Shown: positions 62,711 to 64,000 of the stretch, in pieces
Layout of the letters: each line of letters opens with the position of its first letter
How positions within the stretch are numbered: the first letter of the stretch is position 1
The notes under the pieces: model-generated
Databases searched by the model: none
Told to the model about the DNA's origin: nothing
What the model saw: the letters and a program-made list of their open reading frames with translations, nothing else
Position numbers and translations under genes: made by a program
Assembly (NCBI RefSeq): GCF_014472395.1
Contig: NZ_JACSZW010000001.1
Location: 682,001-746,000, forward strand
Length of the DNA stretch: 64,000 nucleotides
Reading direction: 5' to 3'
Source of the DNA: Pedobacter sp. N36a
Lineage (GTDB): Bacteria; Bacteroidota; Bacteroidia; Sphingobacteriales; Sphingobacteriaceae

Positions 62711-63139
62711 ACTTTTTGCTATAAATAGTGACTTAGCAAAAATACGCCGACGGCATTTTTACAGCGATAAAGTTGCAAATATTATGTGAATTTCTCGACT
62801 TAAAATATCTTCAGCTGTATGGATATGATTTTAACCACACAAAGCGATAGGCATATCCATCGCTTAATGAAATGTAACGTTTATAAAAAAGAGGTTATCA
62901 CCGCCTAAAACAATTAGACATCTTGATATAAAGATTTCAATAAACCCACCCTAAAGTACTTAAAACTGCCTCAATAGATATCAAGATACCTTAACATCAA
63001 GGCGTATAGACATAAAAACATATTTAAATCTTTATGATCTTGACACCTATACATCTTAACTCATCAGCCCTTTCTCAACCCATTTCAATTTTCTTATCTT
63101 TATCCTTATATAACAAATGATCACCAAATAATTTCCTTG
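62711..63139. other. A/T-rich intergenic region with inverted repeats
   Basis: No gene seen in 429 bp. It contains a hairpin AAGCGAT/ATCGCTT near 62848-62871, a 10-bp inverted repeat ATCTTGATAT (62920-62929) with ATATCAAGAT (62978-62987), and TAAAGATTT/AAATCTTTA (around 62929 and 63026). These may be regulator sites or remnants; the promoter of the NamZ-like gene should lie at the right end. Confidence 0.5.
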
Positions 63140-64000
63140 ATGAAAATAGCCCGTTACTCTTTACTCTTACTTACAGGTCTTAGTCTGCATTTATCCGCCT
63201 GTGCAGCGGGTCATAGTACTCCTCCTACTGCTGTTCACAAAGCAACAGAAAAGAAAACTTTGGAAAAATCGAGGAATAAAAGCAAGGTTCAAGACAACGA
63301 GATTCGCACCGGAGCAGAACAGACAGAGCAATACCTACCTTATCTGAAAGGCAAACGCGTAGGCATGGTGGTCAATCCCACCTCCATCATTGGTAAGGAA
63401 ACCAGTGTAGATAGTTTACTTAAACTAGGAGTAAACATTGTAAAGATATTCGGACCTGAGCACGGTTTTAGAGGAAACGCTAGTGCCGGCATCCATGTAA
63501 ATGATGCTATAGATGCCAAAACCGGCATTCCTGCAGTTTCTTTATATGGCAAACACCTCACGCCAACGAAAGAAGAACTCGCAGATGTAGACGTCATGGT
63601 TTTTGACATTCAGGATGTGGGTGTTCGTTTTTACACTTATATAAACACTTTGCAGCACGTCATGGAAGCCTGTGCCGCTCAAAATAAAGAAGTACTGGTC
63701 CTGGATCGCCCAAATCCCAATGGATTCTATATTGATGGCCCTATTCTTGACCCTAAACTGGTTTCAGGAATCGGTCTACAGGCCATTCCAATTGTCCACG
63801 GATTAACCGTTGGCGAATATGCGCAGATGCTGAACGGAGAAGGCTGGTTAAAAAACAAGCTGAAATGCAAAATCAAAATCATTAAGGTGGCCAATTACAA
63901 CCATGACCTGCCATATGAGCTCCCGGTAAAACCATCACCAAACCTAAATACGGCACAGTCTATTTTGCTATACCCTACCACCTGCCTATTTGAAGGTACT
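63140..64000 (+). CDS. namZ: NamZ-type exo-beta-N-acetylmuramidase (DUF1343), partial
   Basis: 287 codons from ATG 63140 to the window edge with no stop; the 3' end is missing. Lipoprotein signal YSLLLLTGLSLHLSAC (Cys21), then a lysine-rich spacer. The DUF1343 core begins near residue 60: LKGKRVGMVVNPTSIIGKE, GPEHGFRGNASAG, VMVFDIQDVGVRFYTYIN, VLDRPNPNG, VHGLTVGEYAQMLNGEGWL and KPSPNLNTAQSILLYPTTCL. NamZ (GH171) removes N-acetylmuramic acid from non-reducing ends of peptidoglycan fragments in cell-wall recycling. Being lipid-anchored, it should act in the periplasm or at the outer membrane. Confidence 0.93.
   Translation, partial: MKIARYSLLLLTGLSLHLSACAAGHSTPPTAVHKATEKKTLEKSRNKSKVQDNEIRTGAEQTEQYLPYLKGKRVGMVVNPTSIIGKETSVDSLLKLGVNIVKIFGPEHGFRGNASAGIHVNDAIDAKTGIPAVSLYGKHLTPTKEELADVDVMVFDIQDVGVRFYTYINTLQHVMEACAAQNKEVLVLDRPNPNGFYIDGPILDPKLVSGIGLQAIPIVHGLTVGEYAQMLNGEGWLKNKLKCKIKIIKVANYNHDLPYELPVKPSPNLNTAQSILLYPTTCLFEGT

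Noticed and set aside
1..64000. CRISPR arrays.
   Set aside because: No set of regularly spaced repeats of 24-40 bp was seen; the only tandem repeats are the 11-bp and 16-bp ones reported.

Overview
The window looks like a chromosome segment of a Bacteroidota bacterium in the Sphingobacteriaceae, most like Pedobacter. This rests on a SusC/SusD pair with an ECF sigma factor and FecR, a type IX secretion plug protein, a lipoprotein TamL, an A-rich translation context without Shine-Dalgarno sequences, and TAnnTTTG promoter boxes. No database search was possible; family names come from motifs read in the translations.

Layout. Positions 1-9326 are the integrase end of a prophage (or phage-derived element), with every gene on the minus strand: a partial tape-measure protein, small morphogenesis or packaging genes, a DnaB-type helicase with its putative loader, an excisionase-like HTH protein, an unrecognised 322-aa protein and a tyrosine integrase. 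The element ends at a 22-bp tRNA 3' fragment followed by a terminator, which is the likely attachment site. From 9.5 to 12 kb the DNA is scarred: an AraC-regulator fragment, a DUF4377/META protein, and a deletion fusion of DUF5690 with a FAD oxidoreductase that also carries an in-frame amber codon. From 12 to 25.4 kb come ordinary genes (tspO, tamL, an rRNA/tRNA methyltransferase, tRNA-Cys, SRP RNA, pyrD, an ABC-F ATPase, a T9SS plug protein, a cytoplasmic alpha-amylase, a thioesterase, an antiporter and an EVE protein). From 25.4 to 27.9 kb is a second decayed zone with an 11-bp tandem repeat, a multiply frameshifted lipoprotein gene and a frameshifted BamE-like lipoprotein.

From 27.9 to 34.4 kb are a Crp-like regulator, a Gdx-type SMR exporter, holA, a restriction-like nuclease-fold protein and valS. 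From 34.8 to 48.5 kb, all on the minus strand, lies an outer-membrane nutrient module: ECF sigma, a GH30 hydrolase, FecR, SusC and SusD, then a calcineurin phosphoesterase fused to a PQQ-type propeller and a DPP-IV peptidase. The sigma/FecR/SusC/SusD set should sense and import a glycan that the GH30 lipoprotein cleaves at the surface. From 48.7 kb to the end are mostly housekeeping genes: a DMT transporter, an M13 peptidase, mnmD, an aldo/keto reductase, an AI-2E family permease, mazG, a DEAD-box-like protein with degenerate motifs, a heterodimeric ABC exporter, a LolC/E-like permease and a partial NamZ (DUF1343) lipoprotein.

I found no clearly new multi-gene defence or mobile system. The most unusual items are the motif-poor DEAD-box protein, the GH30 gene lying between sigma and anti-sigma, the phosphoesterase-propeller fusion, a set of near-leaderless promoters, a long nested hairpin at 34.7 kb, and the unrecognised gene beside the integrase.
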